DNA of 64,000 nucleotides from Pseudonocardia kujensis (GTDB taxonomy: Bacteria; Actinomycetota; Actinomycetes; Mycobacteriales; Pseudonocardiaceae): positions 179,959 through 243,958 of the forward strand of contig NZ_JAJSOK010000003.1 in NCBI RefSeq assembly GCF_021283305.1, in the 5' to 3' direction. A program made the translations under genes and the position numbers. The notes under the pieces were generated by a model. That model ran no database searches. It was not told where the DNA came from and saw only the letters and a program-made list of their open reading frames with translations. Below, one piece after another: positions 54,343 through 63,059 of this stretch (position 1 is its first letter; each line of letters begins with the position of its first letter).

Positions 54343-55499
54343 GCGCACCACTCGACGGGATCACCGTCGTCAGCATCGAGCGGGCCGTCGCCGCCCCCTT
54401 CGCAACCCGACAGCTCGCTGACCTCGGAGCCCGCGTCATCAAGATCGAGCGCCCCGGAGAGGGCGACTTCGCCCGGGGCTACGACACCGCCGTCCACGGG
54501 GAGTCCAGCTACTTCGTCTGGCTCAACCGCGGGAAGGAGTCCGTTGAGCTCGACCTGAAGTCGCCCGACGGACAAGCGGCGGTCGAGGCCCTGCTCGGCC
54601 GCGCCGACGTGTTCGTCCAGAACCTAGCCCCAGGAGCAGCGGCCCGACTCGGCTGGGATACCAAGACGCTGCACCAGCGTCACCCGCAGCTGATCACCTG
54701 CGCCATCAGCGGCTACGGAACGGGAAGCTCGTGGTCAAACCGGAAGGCCTACGACCTGCTGATCCAGTGCGAGACCGGCCTGGTCTCGATCACCGGCACA
54801 CCTGAGGAGACTGCCCGGGTCGGAGTGTCGATCGCCGACATCGCCACCGGGATGTACGCCTACTCCGGAATCCTCGCAGCGCTCTACACCCGTTCAACGA
54901 CCGGCCGGGCGCACGCCGTCGAGGTGTCGTTGTTCGACGCGCTCACCGAGTGGATGAGCCAACCCGCGTACTACACCCGTTACGGCGGCGCACCACCGCG
55001 TCGCCTGGGCGTTCGGCACGCCACGATCGCCCCGTACGGGGCCTACACCGCCCGCGACGGGCGACAGGTTCTGCTGACCGTGCAGAGCGAACGCGAGTGG
55101 GCGCTCCTCTGCGAGGAGATCCTCGCCATGCCCGAGCTGGCCACCGACGGGCGGTTCACCAGCAGCGCACGCCGCGTCGCACACAGGGACGAACTCGACG
55201 GGATCATCGCGCGTCAGCTCCGCGACATCGACTCTGCTGATCTTGTGGACAAGCTCGAACGGGCCGGCATCGCCTACGCCCGAATCAACGACGTCCCGGC
55301 CTTCCTGGTCCATCCTGTGCTCGCGGAGCGGGAGCGCTGGCAACCGATCGGCACCCCCGCCGGCCGCGTCGAGGCATTCTTGCCCCCCGTCCAGCTCGAC
55401 GGAGTCGCACCGCGGATGGGCGATGTCCCTCGCCTCGGACAACACACCCAATCAGTCCTTGACGAGCTGGAGCTCGCTCAGAGCCGAGGAAGAACATGA
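54339..55499 (+). CDS. CaiB/BaiF-family CoA transferase
   Basis: Family III CoA transferase of 386 residues. N-terminal DGITVVSIERAVAAPFATRQ, LGARVIKIERPGEGDFARGY, then WLNRGKESVELDLKSPDG, and the catalytic Asp139 in RKAYDLLIQCETGLVSITG. Here the Asp lies in the DLLxQ form of formyl-CoA and succinyl-CoA transferases and not in the GHDINY racemase form seen at 32203. It probably moves CoA from one acid to another, sparing ATP. It overlaps both neighbours by four bases. Confidence 0.9.
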   Translation: MSAPLDGITVVSIERAVAAPFATRQLADLGARVIKIERPGEGDFARGYDTAVHGESSYFVWLNRGKESVELDLKSPDGQAAVEALLGRADVFVQNLAPGAAARLGWDTKTLHQRHPQLITCAISGYGTGSSWSNRKAYDLLIQCETGLVSITGTPEETARVGVSIADIATGMYAYSGILAALYTRSTTGRAHAVEVSLFDALTEWMSQPAYYTRYGGAPPRRLGVRHATIAPYGAYTARDGRQVLLTVQSEREWALLCEEILAMPELATDGRFTSSARRVAHRDELDGIIARQLRDIDSADLVDKLERAGIAYARINDVPAFLVHPVLAERERWQPIGTPAGRVEAFLPPVQLDGVAPRMGDVPRLGQHTQSVLDELELAQSRGRT

Positions 55500-56965
55500 C
55501 CGAGCGGTTCGAGATGCTGATCGGCGGTGCACGCCGCGGCGCCGCCAACGGCACAACCTTCTCCTGCGAAAATCCCTATACCGGACGAACATGGGCAGAG
55601 GTCCCCGACGCCACTCCGGCTGACGTCGACGCCGCCGTCACGGCAGCCCGAGCAGCACTCGACGGACCCTGGGGCCAGACCACAGGGTTCGACCGTGCCC
55701 GCCTGCTGCGCAACCTCGCTGCCCAGATCGCACGTGACACGCAACGGCTCGCCGCCTTCGAGGTCAACGACTCCGGAAAGCTCCATCGCGAGATGCTCGG
55801 CCAGATGACCGGACTAGCATCTTGGTACGACTACTTCGCAGGGATCGCGGACAAGCTCGAAGGCCGCCAGATCCCCACCCCGAACCCCAACTTCCTCGTC
55901 TACACACGCCGCATGCCAGTTGGTGTGGTCGCAGCCATCACGCCCTGGAACTCGCCACTGCTGCTATTGACCTGGAAACTCGCACCCGCCTTGGCCGCGG
56001 GCTGCACCGTCGTCATCAAACCCTCCGAACATGCGCCAGTCTCCACCCTCGCCTTTGGCAAGCTCTTCGAGGACGCCGGATTCCCGCCCGGTGTAGTCAA
56101 CATCGTTACCGGCAGTACCGGCGCGACAGGCGCAGCGCTGGCCGGGCATCCCGGGGTCGACAAGGTGGCCTTTACCGGAGCCACAGAAACCGGACGCGGT
56201 GTCGCCCGCGCCGCGGCGGAAAACCTCAACGCCAGCACTCTGGAACTCGGCGGCAAATCCGCGCAGATCGTCTTCGACGACGCCGACCTCGACGCAGCCG
56301 CCAACGGCGTCATCGCTGGCATCTTCGCTGCCGCGGGGCAGACCTGCATGGCAGGATCCCGGCTCCTCGTCCACACCAAAGTCCATGATCAGCTCGTAGA
56401 CCTCGTCGTAAAGCGGGCCACGACCATCCGGCTGGGCGATCCCCACGACCCAACCACCGAGATGGGGCCGATCGCGAACGGCCCACAATTCACCAAGGTT
56501 ATGAAGCTCCTCGATCAAGCCCTCACGGAGGGGGCGACCATCGCCTGCGGCGGCCGACCCGACGAGGAGCTCGGTGGCTACTTCATCCGCCCGACGGTGC
56601 TCACCGGCCTCGTCCCCGACGCCACCATTCTCCGAGATGAGGTCTTTGGTCCCGTGCTTGCCGTCAGCACCTTCACCGACGAGGACGACGCTGTGACCCA
56701 GGCGAACGGCACTCCTTACGGTCTCGCCGGCTCGGTCTGGACCAGGGACGTCCACCGTGCCCACCGGGTGGCCGGACGTCTCCGGGCCGGCAGCGTCTGG
56801 ATCAATGCCTACCGGGCAGTGGCGCCCAGCGTCCCCTTCGGCGGCTACGGGCTGTCCGGGATCGGCAGGGAGAACGGGGTAGAGGCCGTCGATGCTTACC
56901 TCGAAACAACATCCGTCTGGGTCGAGCTGAGCGGCGCCACGCGGGATCCCTTCGTGCTCGGCTGA
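55496..56965 (+). CDS. Aldehyde dehydrogenase
   Basis: NAD(P)+-dependent aldehyde dehydrogenase, 489 residues. Cofactor stretch GVVAAITPWNSPLLLLTWKL, general base Glu in LELGGKSAQIVFDDAD, nucleophile in GQTCMAGSRLLV (usual GQxC), then EVFGPVLAVSTF and GGYGLSGIGRENG. ATG 55496 overlaps the CaiB-like stop (ATGA). Fifth gene of the transporter operon; it would oxidise an aldehyde formed by retro-aldol or alcohol oxidation steps. Confidence 0.93.
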   Translation: MTERFEMLIGGARRGAANGTTFSCENPYTGRTWAEVPDATPADVDAAVTAARAALDGPWGQTTGFDRARLLRNLAAQIARDTQRLAAFEVNDSGKLHREMLGQMTGLASWYDYFAGIADKLEGRQIPTPNPNFLVYTRRMPVGVVAAITPWNSPLLLLTWKLAPALAAGCTVVIKPSEHAPVSTLAFGKLFEDAGFPPGVVNIVTGSTGATGAALAGHPGVDKVAFTGATETGRGVARAAAENLNASTLELGGKSAQIVFDDADLDAAANGVIAGIFAAAGQTCMAGSRLLVHTKVHDQLVDLVVKRATTIRLGDPHDPTTEMGPIANGPQFTKVMKLLDQALTEGATIACGGRPDEELGGYFIRPTVLTGLVPDATILRDEVFGPVLAVSTFTDEDDAVTQANGTPYGLAGSVWTRDVHRAHRVAGRLRAGSVWINAYRAVAPSVPFGGYGLSGIGRENGVEAVDAYLETTSVWVELSGATRDPFVLG

Positions 56966-56982
56966 GAACTACAGGAGTCCAC

Positions 56983-57975
56983 ATGCCTCGATCACGTCGG
57001 CGTGGTCTGATCTGCGCCCTCGCAGGTGCAGTGGCGATTCTTACAGCCGGATGCGCCTCGTCAACACCGGGCGCTGGCGACTACCGGCCTCCGCCGGCAG
57101 TCGTCAACGCCGAGCTCATCGCGAACGTCACCCCGCTCTACCCCTACACCGGGCCGGAGTCCGGGCGCGCCAACCACCACACCACCGTGGAAGGCCCCGC
57201 GTTCGGCCCGGACGGGCAGCTCTACTTCACCGACGCCACTGCCCCACCCCGTGCACCGAAGATCCTCCGCCTGGACCCTTCTACGAAACAGGTCACGCCG
57301 ATCTACACGGACGAGACCAGTTTCTACAGCTCCGCGCAATTCAGCCCCCGAGACGGACGCCTCTACGCCACCGATCTACTCGGCGGCAAGATCGACTCGA
57401 TGAACGCCGATGGCTCAGACGTTCGAACCGTGCTCAGTGGCGCAGTGGCCGGACACCCGATGCGCCCCGACGACCTCACGTTCGACCTCGACGGCTCCAT
57501 GTTCATCGCCGACATGGCCGGCACTCCCTGGGCACCGACCGGACGAATCATTAGAACCGACGCCAACGGGGCGGATCCCACAGTCCTCGCCGACAACATG
57601 CCGTCACCAAACGGTATTTCCTTCGACCCCCAGCACAGCGCCCTCTGGGTAAGCCAATTCGGTGGGAACCGCGTCGACCACCTCGTCCTTGCCTCCGACC
57701 ATCGTAGCGTCACCGACGGCCACACCGCCCTGACACACGATGGCGGCCTCGGCCGGTTCGACTCCAACGCTGTCGACGCCGACGGGAACCTCTACCAGGC
57801 CAACTACGGGGCCGGCGAAATGCTGGTGTACGACGACATGGGAGCTGTCATTCTCACGGTTCGCGTCCCCCAGACGCTCCCGGAGCCGCAGCTACTGGTT
57901 ACCAACGTCGCAATCCAACCGGGAACACGCAACGCCTACATGACTGTCGGCGGAAAGAAGGGCATGCGGTTTTGA
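56983..57975 (+). CDS. SMP-30/gluconolactonase-like lipoprotein
   Basis: Predicted beta-propeller lipoprotein of 330 residues. RRRGLICALAGAVAILTAGC is a lipoprotein signal with the Cys near residue 24. The body has repeated blades: VEGPAFGPDGQLYFTDATA, AQFSPRDGRLYATDLLGG, PDDLTFDLDGSMFIADMAG and PSPNGISFDPQHSALWVSQF, as in SMP-30/gluconolactonase proteins that hydrolyse lactones with a metal. The last blade ends abruptly (MTVGGKKGMRF), so the C-terminus may be shortened; the next region is a decay zone. It acts outside the membrane, perhaps on an incoming lactone. Confidence 0.85.
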   Translation: MPRSRRRGLICALAGAVAILTAGCASSTPGAGDYRPPPAVVNAELIANVTPLYPYTGPESGRANHHTTVEGPAFGPDGQLYFTDATAPPRAPKILRLDPSTKQVTPIYTDETSFYSSAQFSPRDGRLYATDLLGGKIDSMNADGSDVRTVLSGAVAGHPMRPDDLTFDLDGSMFIADMAGTPWAPTGRIIRTDANGADPTVLADNMPSPNGISFDPQHSALWVSQFGGNRVDHLVLASDHRSVTDGHTALTHDGGLGRFDSNAVDADGNLYQANYGAGEMLVYDDMGAVILTVRVPQTLPEPQLLVTNVAIQPGTRNAYMTVGGKKGMRF

Positions 57976-58139
57976 ATGCGGCATCTTTGCGATGGCCGGC
58001 TGCACCGCGAGCCGCTCGGCCAGCCATCCCCGCGACAGAGATGCCAGCTTCACATCCGTCGCAGCTCGAATGTCCCACGGCCAGCGGCCGTGCTCGGAGG
58101 GGGTGACCGTGGCCGCCTCCGCGCGGATCGTCAAGCGTT

Positions 58140-58540
58140 CACGACGCCCTCGACCGCGGACGGCGACACTGACTACGCCGTGTCTTTCGCTCTGCCGACC
58201 GACACCCGGGGGTTGGAGCTGTACGTCTCCCGGTACGCCGCGGGCGAGCGCGACGAGTTCAGCTTCGCACTGTCGTCGAAGTACAAGCTGCCGGAGTCGC
58301 TGACCGTTTCCGACGACGTTCGCGTACCCCGCGACCGGGGGTCCCTCGACCGCAAGCCAAAGCTGGTGGTAGTCGACGAACGCGACGGCCAACGGCCCGG
58401 CGTCGGCGCGGCGCACTTTGTGGCCGGTTCCAACGGCATCAGCCGTGCCGTTCGCGACAAGCTCGCGCGGATGATCGCGCGGGCGGAGACCGTCCGCGGG
58501 CTCGCCGAGCTACCGGCGTTGCGTCGCCGCCATGTGATTG
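58140..58540 (+). pseudogene. HpaB-type flavin hydroxylase/dehydratase remnant
   Basis: One plus-strand frame reads DTDYAVSFALPTDTRGLELY, then FALSSKYKLPESLTVSDDVR and, after degenerate sequence, SRAVRDKLARMIARAETVRG. These are the middle and C-terminal landmarks of the 4-hydroxyphenylacetate 3-monooxygenase/4-hydroxybutyryl-CoA dehydratase family (LSSxxxxxDxxVVFDDVFVPWxRVF, and the late helix). The N-terminal half and much of the C-terminal half are missing and key residues have changed, so this is a remnant. Confidence 0.65.
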
Positions 58541-58630
58541 CTGGCGAACGAGAATCCTCCGACCGCGACCGAAGAGGCCTCGGACAGCCGCACGCACCCC
58601 TTCCTGAGCGACGGACTCCGGATCCCCCGT

Positions 58631-59390
58631 TCAGCGTGCAGACATCCGTAGGGCACCGTCCATCCGGATGGTTTCGCCGTTGAGATAGTCGTGCTCGGCG
58701 ATCATCGACACCAGCCGGGCGTACTCGGCCGGATCGGCGAGGCGCTGCGGAAAGGTCACCGACGTCGCCAGGCTCGCTTGCACCTCCTCCGGCAGGCCCG
58801 CGAGCATCGGGGTGCCGACGAGGCCCGGGGCGATCGTGCACACCCGGATCCCGAACTGAGCCAGATCCCGCGCCGCGGTGATCGTCATCCCCGCAACGCC
58901 GGCCTTGGACGCGGTGTAGGCGATCTGCCCGATCTGCCCTTCGAACGCCGCCACGGACGCGGTATTGACGACGACGCCGCGCTGGCCGTGCTCGTCCGCC
59001 TCGGAGGTGGCGATCCGCTCCGCCGCGAGCCGCATGACGTTGAACGTGCCGAGCAGATTGACCTTCAGCACCGTGTGGAACAGCTCCAGGTCGTGCACGC
59101 CCCTTTTCGAGAGGATGCGTCCGTTCGGGGCGATGCCGGCGCAGTTCACGACCAGCCTCAGTGGGCCCGGACCGTCCGCAGCGCGCGACGGCCTCTCGCA
59201 CCGAGGTCTCGTCCGTGACGTCCGCGGCGAGCAGGGTCACCCCGTCCGGCACGGTCGAGGCGACCGTGACCGCCTTCTCGAGGTCCAGGCCGTACACCGA
59301 CGCACCGTGCTTGGCCAAGTGTGCGGCCGTCGCGGCGCCGAGACCGGACGCAGCACCGGTGACCAGCGCGGAGATTCCGTCGAGTTGCAT
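58631..59390 (-). pseudogene. SDR (3-hydroxyacyl-CoA dehydrogenase type 2-like) with one frameshift
   Basis: The N-terminus from ATG 59390 reads LDGISALVTGAASGLGAATA and continues to [14 protein letters not shown]; near 59190 the frame is lost by an apparent single-base deletion. It resumes in another frame as [20 protein letters not shown], then [20 protein letters not shown] with the catalytic Tyr/Lys, and ends [16 protein letters not shown]. Restored, it would be a full-length HSD17B10-like SDR that oxidises 3-hydroxyacyl-CoA. A sequencing error is the alternative to true decay. It follows the dehydrogenase at 59426 by 35 bases. Confidence 0.85.
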
Positions 59391-59425
59391 GAAGTCACTT
59401 CTCCTCGATCAGCGATGGCCTGCGG

Positions 59426-60301
59426 TCACGCGGCGTACTGGTGGAAGCCTCGCCCGCTCTTGCGTCCGAGTAGGCCCGCCTCGACCATGCGGTTCAGCAG
59501 TGGCGGCGGCGAGTAGAGCGGCTCCTTGAACTCCAGGTACATCGACTCGGCGATGGCCTTGACGGTGTCCAGACCGATGAGGTCGGCCAGCTGCAGCGGG
59601 CCCAGGGGGTGCGCGCAGCCCTGCACCATGCCTGTGTCGACGTCCTCCGCCCGCGCGTATCCCGACTCGACCATCCGGACGGCCGAGAGCAGGTACGGCA
59701 CCAGCAGCGCGTTGACGATAAAACCGGCGCGGTCCTGACACCGCACGGATTGCTTGCCGAGGGTGGCCTCGACGAAGTACTCGACACGCTTGGTCGTCTC
59801 GTCCCCGGTCAGCAGCGAGGGCACGAGCTCGACGAGGGAGAGCACCGGGACCGGGTTGAAGAAGTGGACCCCGATAACCTGCTCCGGCCGCGACGTGGCA
59901 ATCCCAAGTTTCATGATCGGGATGGAGGACGTGTTCGAGGCGAGCACGGCGTCCGGGTCGGTGACGATGCTGTCGAGCGCACGGAACACCTCGACCTTGG
60001 CTGCCTCGTCCTCGAGCACGGCCTCGATGACCAACGACCGGTCGTGTAGTGAGGCCAGGTCCCCTGCAGCGGAGATCCGCTCGCTCGCCGCGGTGGCGGC
60101 CTCGGGCTCGAGCTTGCTCTTGCGGACGGCCCGCTCCAAGGACGAGTCGACCCGCTCCTTCGCCCGCGCAGCCGCGGCGTCGTTCGCCTCGGCGATGATC
60201 ACCTCGCAGCCGGCGAGTGCGCAGACCTCGGCGATCCCGGATCCCATCACACCGCCGCCGACGACCCCGATCCGCCCGAACTCCGCGGGAACGGCGTTCA
60301 T
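59426..60301 (-). CDS. 3-hydroxybutyryl-CoA dehydrogenase-like
   Basis: 3-hydroxyacyl-CoA dehydrogenase of 291 residues. Cofactor motif GVVGGGVMGSGIAEVCALAG, then VIEAVLEDEAAKVEVF, SNTSSIPI, the catalytic-His region VIGVHFFNPVPVLSLVELVP, GFIVNALLVPYLLSAVRMVE, and the C-terminal GLLGRKSGRGFHQY. Oxidises (S)-3-hydroxybutyryl-CoA-type substrates with NAD+. ATG 60301 starts the normal N-terminus. It is the only clearly intact gene in a stretch of remnants, so it is probably still used. Confidence 0.93.
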   Translation of the reverse strand: MNAVPAEFGRIGVVGGGVMGSGIAEVCALAGCEVIIAEANDAAAARAKERVDSSLERAVRKSKLEPEAATAASERISAAGDLASLHDRSLVIEAVLEDEAAKVEVFRALDSIVTDPDAVLASNTSSIPIMKLGIATSRPEQVIGVHFFNPVPVLSLVELVPSLLTGDETTKRVEYFVEATLGKQSVRCQDRAGFIVNALLVPYLLSAVRMVESGYARAEDVDTGMVQGCAHPLGPLQLADLIGLDTVKAIAESMYLEFKEPLYSPPPLLNRMVEAGLLGRKSGRGFHQYAA

Positions 60302-60434
60302 CGACAACCCCTCCCCCGGCCGGGACGGAGCAGTGCCGCCGATTCCCGGGCACCTCTCTCGACGCTGCGCGACAGATGAACTCCGATTTCCATGTTGGAC
60401 CTCCAACCGAGAGCGGATAGGGATCGACGACCGG

Positions 60435-60683
60435 TTAGCGAGGCGCGCGCTTCTCCCGGAACGCGCGCACCCCCCTCCAGCCGGCCGGCACAGCAGCGTG
60501 GGCCAGGCCCTCGCCGAGGCCGAGGGCGCGACAAGACCGAACTGGACCGCTGTCGTCATCGCGTTCCGGCCCGAGGGTCGGTCGATGGCCAGCGGGCAGA
60601 TCCCGTTCACCCGTTCGACTGGCAACCGTCCGTCATCGACGCCATCCCTCCCTCCATCAGCGCCCACGCCTTCCTCGACGCCC
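60435..60683 (-). pseudogene. Enoyl-CoA hydratase remnant with internal deletion
   Basis: From ATG 60683 the minus strand reads an N-terminal crotonase-like piece (ICPLAIDRPSGRNAMT). A different frame then gives only the C-terminal end LGEGLAHAAVPAGWRGVRAF, REKRAPR and a stop at 60435. The whole catalytic middle, about 170 residues, is absent. It lies directly upstream of the 3-hydroxyacyl-CoA dehydrogenase, matching a former beta-oxidation operon. Confidence 0.65.
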
Positions 60684-60687
60684 ATGG

Positions 60688-60715
60688 GTAAGTCTTACTA
60701 TAATAACCACTAAAC
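60688..60715 (-). promoter_or_regulatory. AT-rich promoter-like segment
   Basis: A conspicuous A/T island in very GC-rich sequence. The minus strand offers TATAGT (within TTATTATAGTAAG) as a -10 element about 10 bases before the ATG of the hydratase remnant. GTAAGTCTTAC at 60688-60698 is an 11-base palindrome. It probably drives the remnant-dehydrogenase-SDR operon leftward. Confidence 0.45.
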
Positions 60716-60819
60716 AGGCGCCGCTAGGCCACCGGATCCTTCCGCGCGCGAGGAACTCACGCGAGCTCGGACCCGGTCGGAGACCCGCGAACGAGGCCCC
60801 GGTCCGTGCAAGTCAACCC

Positions 60820-61376
60820 GGTACCTCTTCCGTTCGTTCGGCTCCTTCGGTGTCCGGACCGGAAGGGCCACTCAGGGCCAGCAGCCGACCGATCCAGTCC
60901 TGGCGAGCCATCTTGACGGCCTGCGACACGGCCGTGTCCGGCGCCGGGGTGTCGAAACCGTGGAACCCTCCCGGCCCGGACCTGCAGCTCCGCCCTGCCG
61001 TCCGTCGCCCAAATCTGCCTCACACACGCCACGGCCTCGTCCCGGAAGGCCTCGACCGATCCGACGTCGACGACGGTGGGTCGAGGGCCGGCCAGGTCGG
61101 TGGCGCGAGCCGCCGCCGCGTACGGCGACACGTCCGGACCGCCCCGGCCGAAACCCAGGAGTGAGTCCCAACAGGCCTGGTTCGCACGTGGTCCCAGACC
61201 CCGACCCTTCATCTGCAGGCTCGAGACGGTGTCGTTCCGGTCGTCGATCATCGGGCAGGCGAGCAGCTGACCGATGACAACTCGCCCCCTCGATCACCGG
61301 CCAGCAGCTCGAGGCCCACGCTGAGACCGCCGCCCGCGCTCGCACCGGCGATCACGATCCGGTCGGGGTCCATGCC
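60820..61376 (-). pseudogene. Alpha/beta-hydrolase (HSL/esterase type) remnant
   Basis: The minus strand from about 61376 reads MDPDRIVIAGASAGGGLSVG with the nucleophile elbow GASAGG, then after a frame change PMIDDRNDTVSS and SPYAAAARATDLAGPRPTVV, and after another frame change GGFHGFDTPAPDTAVSQAVK with the catalytic-His motif GGFHGF. The N-terminal lid and HGGG motif are missing and at least two frameshifts exist, so it is inactive. It was an HSL-family carboxylesterase. Confidence 0.75.
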
Positions 61377-61600
61377 GACGACTGCCGATTGGCGGAGATC
61401 ATTCCGCTACCATGAGTGTGATAGATCGCGGGGACGGGACGCCTACAGGTTCCTGGGCACTCCGGACCGAGCGGCGGGGACGAGACCCTCCGCAAGGCCC
61501 TGGGTCAACTTGCTCTGCTTGTCGTCGGGACGGTTCCACCCGTGGCCGGCCGGCAGGGCGCGACCGGTCCGCCGGCGGGCCCGGGACCGGTCGGCACGGA

Positions 61601-61894
61601 TCAGAGCGTGCCCTCCGGTTCCTTGACCGTGGCGACCTCGGCGCAAGCCGGGAACACCTTCTCGATGAGGACGCGGAGGACCTCGGGATCGGCGTTGCCG
61701 CAGGCGTCGGACTGCACGGCGATCTCGACGTGCGAATCGCTGGAGTGATGCACGGCCGACAGCACGACGCCACTGGTCACGAAGCCGGCCATGGGGAGCG
61801 GGGCGACGCCGAACTCGCTCATCAGCAGTGCCTGGTCGCTCACGAACGCGCTGACCCGACACTGAACGGGACCGGCGAGACGAACGATCTCCAC
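61601..61894 (-). CDS. Small uncharacterised protein, possibly a gene fragment
   Basis: A 97-residue open frame with good third-position G+C: MEIVRLAGPVQCRVSAFVSD, VAPLPMAGFVTSGVVLSAVH, then VEIAVQSDACGNADPEVLRV. The alternation of hydrophobic strands and the HVEIAVQSD stretch recall the C-terminal part of wax-ester synthase/DGAT-like acyltransferases, but this is weak. It could be a remnant or a free-standing small protein. Confidence 0.35.
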   Translation of the reverse strand: MEIVRLAGPVQCRVSAFVSDQALLMSEFGVAPLPMAGFVTSGVVLSAVHHSSDSHVEIAVQSDACGNADPEVLRVLIEKVFPACAEVATVKEPEGTL

Positions 61895-61975
61895 GCCGCG
61901 TCTCCGTCCGGTACGCCACCCAACTCGTCACGAGTGGTCGTGGCCACGATTCTGGGGATGGTCCTCGACCATGTC

Positions 61976-61990
61976 AACAGGTAGCCTGTT
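61976..61990. promoter_or_regulatory. Inverted repeat before the HIBADH-like gene
   Basis: AACAGG and CCTGTT form a perfect 6-bp inverted repeat with spacer TAG, 140 bases upstream of the dehydrogenase start. It looks like the GntR element GACAGG-N4-CCTGTC at 11272 but with a 3-base centre. It could bind a related GntR protein. Confidence 0.4.
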
Positions 61991-62129
61991 CAAATGGCCT
62001 GGAGGAATGCCCGGGACCGCCACGCGCGTGCAAGCCTTGTCGACCCCCGTCAAGGCTAGTAAGAGCTTCGGGTCGAGACGGGCGGGACGGCCGTGCACCA
62101 CCGCGGCCACCAGCAGACGAAGGAGAACA

Positions 62130-63059
62130 ATGAGGATCGGCATCGTCGGGCTCGGGAACATGGGCAAGCTCATCGCGGCCGCCATCGTCCGCGCCGGGTT
62201 CGACACCTACGTCTACGACCTCCGCCCCGAGGCCGTCGCCGAACTGGTCGAGCAGGGCGCCACCGGCACCACCTCGGTCAAAGAACTCGCCCAAACGGCC
62301 GACGTGATCAGCGTCGTGGTACTCAACGAACCCCAGGTACAGAGCGTGGCCGACGAAATCGTCGCCGTCGGCCTACCCCGCACCCTGATCGTGCACAGCA
62401 CCGTCACCCCCGCCTTCGTCCAAACCCTCGCCGACAACCTCGCCCCCGCCGCCATCTCCGTGCTCGACGCACCCGTGGCCGGCGGCCTCGCCCGCGCCCG
62501 CACCGGCGAGCTCACCATCATGATCGGCGGCACCGACACCGACACCCACAAACTCGCCCCCCTGTTCGACGCCTTCGGCCGCGAGATCTTCCACGTCGGC
62601 CCCCCCGGCGCCGGGTCCGCCGCCAAACTCTCGGTCAACTTCATGACCATCGCCGGCTACGCCCTACAGATCGAAGCCATGAACTTCGCCCGCGCCCACG
62701 GCCTCACCGAAGACGCCCTCTCCAGCGTGCTCACCACCAGCAACGCCGACTCCCGCGCCGTACGAACCTGGGGCCTGCAAGACCGACTCCGCGCCAACGT
62801 CCCCCCCGGCACCACCCCCGCCCAGCTGGTCATGAAAAAAGACCTCACCTCCTTCACCACCGCCGCCGGCCGCGCCGGACTCGTCTCCCCCCTCGCCGCC
62901 GTCGCCGCCGAAACCCTGGTCAACCGGATCGAAGAACGCGACGCCTACCTCAACAGCATCGGCGGACGCCCCGACATCCCCCAATGCACCACCTGCGGCC
63001 AAGAACTCATCCCACCCTTCCGCGAGACCGGCATACACCCCGAGTGCACCCGTGCCTGA
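62130..63059 (+). CDS. HIBADH-family dehydrogenase with cysteine-containing C-terminal tail
   Basis: NAD(P)+-dependent beta-hydroxyacid dehydrogenase, 309 residues. Cofactor motif GIVGLGNMGKLIAAAIVRAG, DAPVAGGLARARTGELTIMI, and catalytic Lys166 in GSAAKLSVNFMTIAGYALQI. The last 25 residues are unusual: CTTCGQEL at 286-293 and HPEC at 303-306, a possible metal-binding tail not seen in the relative at 49022. ATG 62130 follows AAGGAGAA. The SDR gene overlaps its end by eight bases. Confidence 0.9.
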   Translation: MRIGIVGLGNMGKLIAAAIVRAGFDTYVYDLRPEAVAELVEQGATGTTSVKELAQTADVISVVVLNEPQVQSVADEIVAVGLPRTLIVHSTVTPAFVQTLADNLAPAAISVLDAPVAGGLARARTGELTIMIGGTDTDTHKLAPLFDAFGREIFHVGPPGAGSAAKLSVNFMTIAGYALQIEAMNFARAHGLTEDALSSVLTTSNADSRAVRTWGLQDRLRANVPPGTTPAQLVMKKDLTSFTTAAGRAGLVSPLAAVAAETLVNRIEERDAYLNSIGGRPDIPQCTTCGQELIPPFRETGIHPECTRA

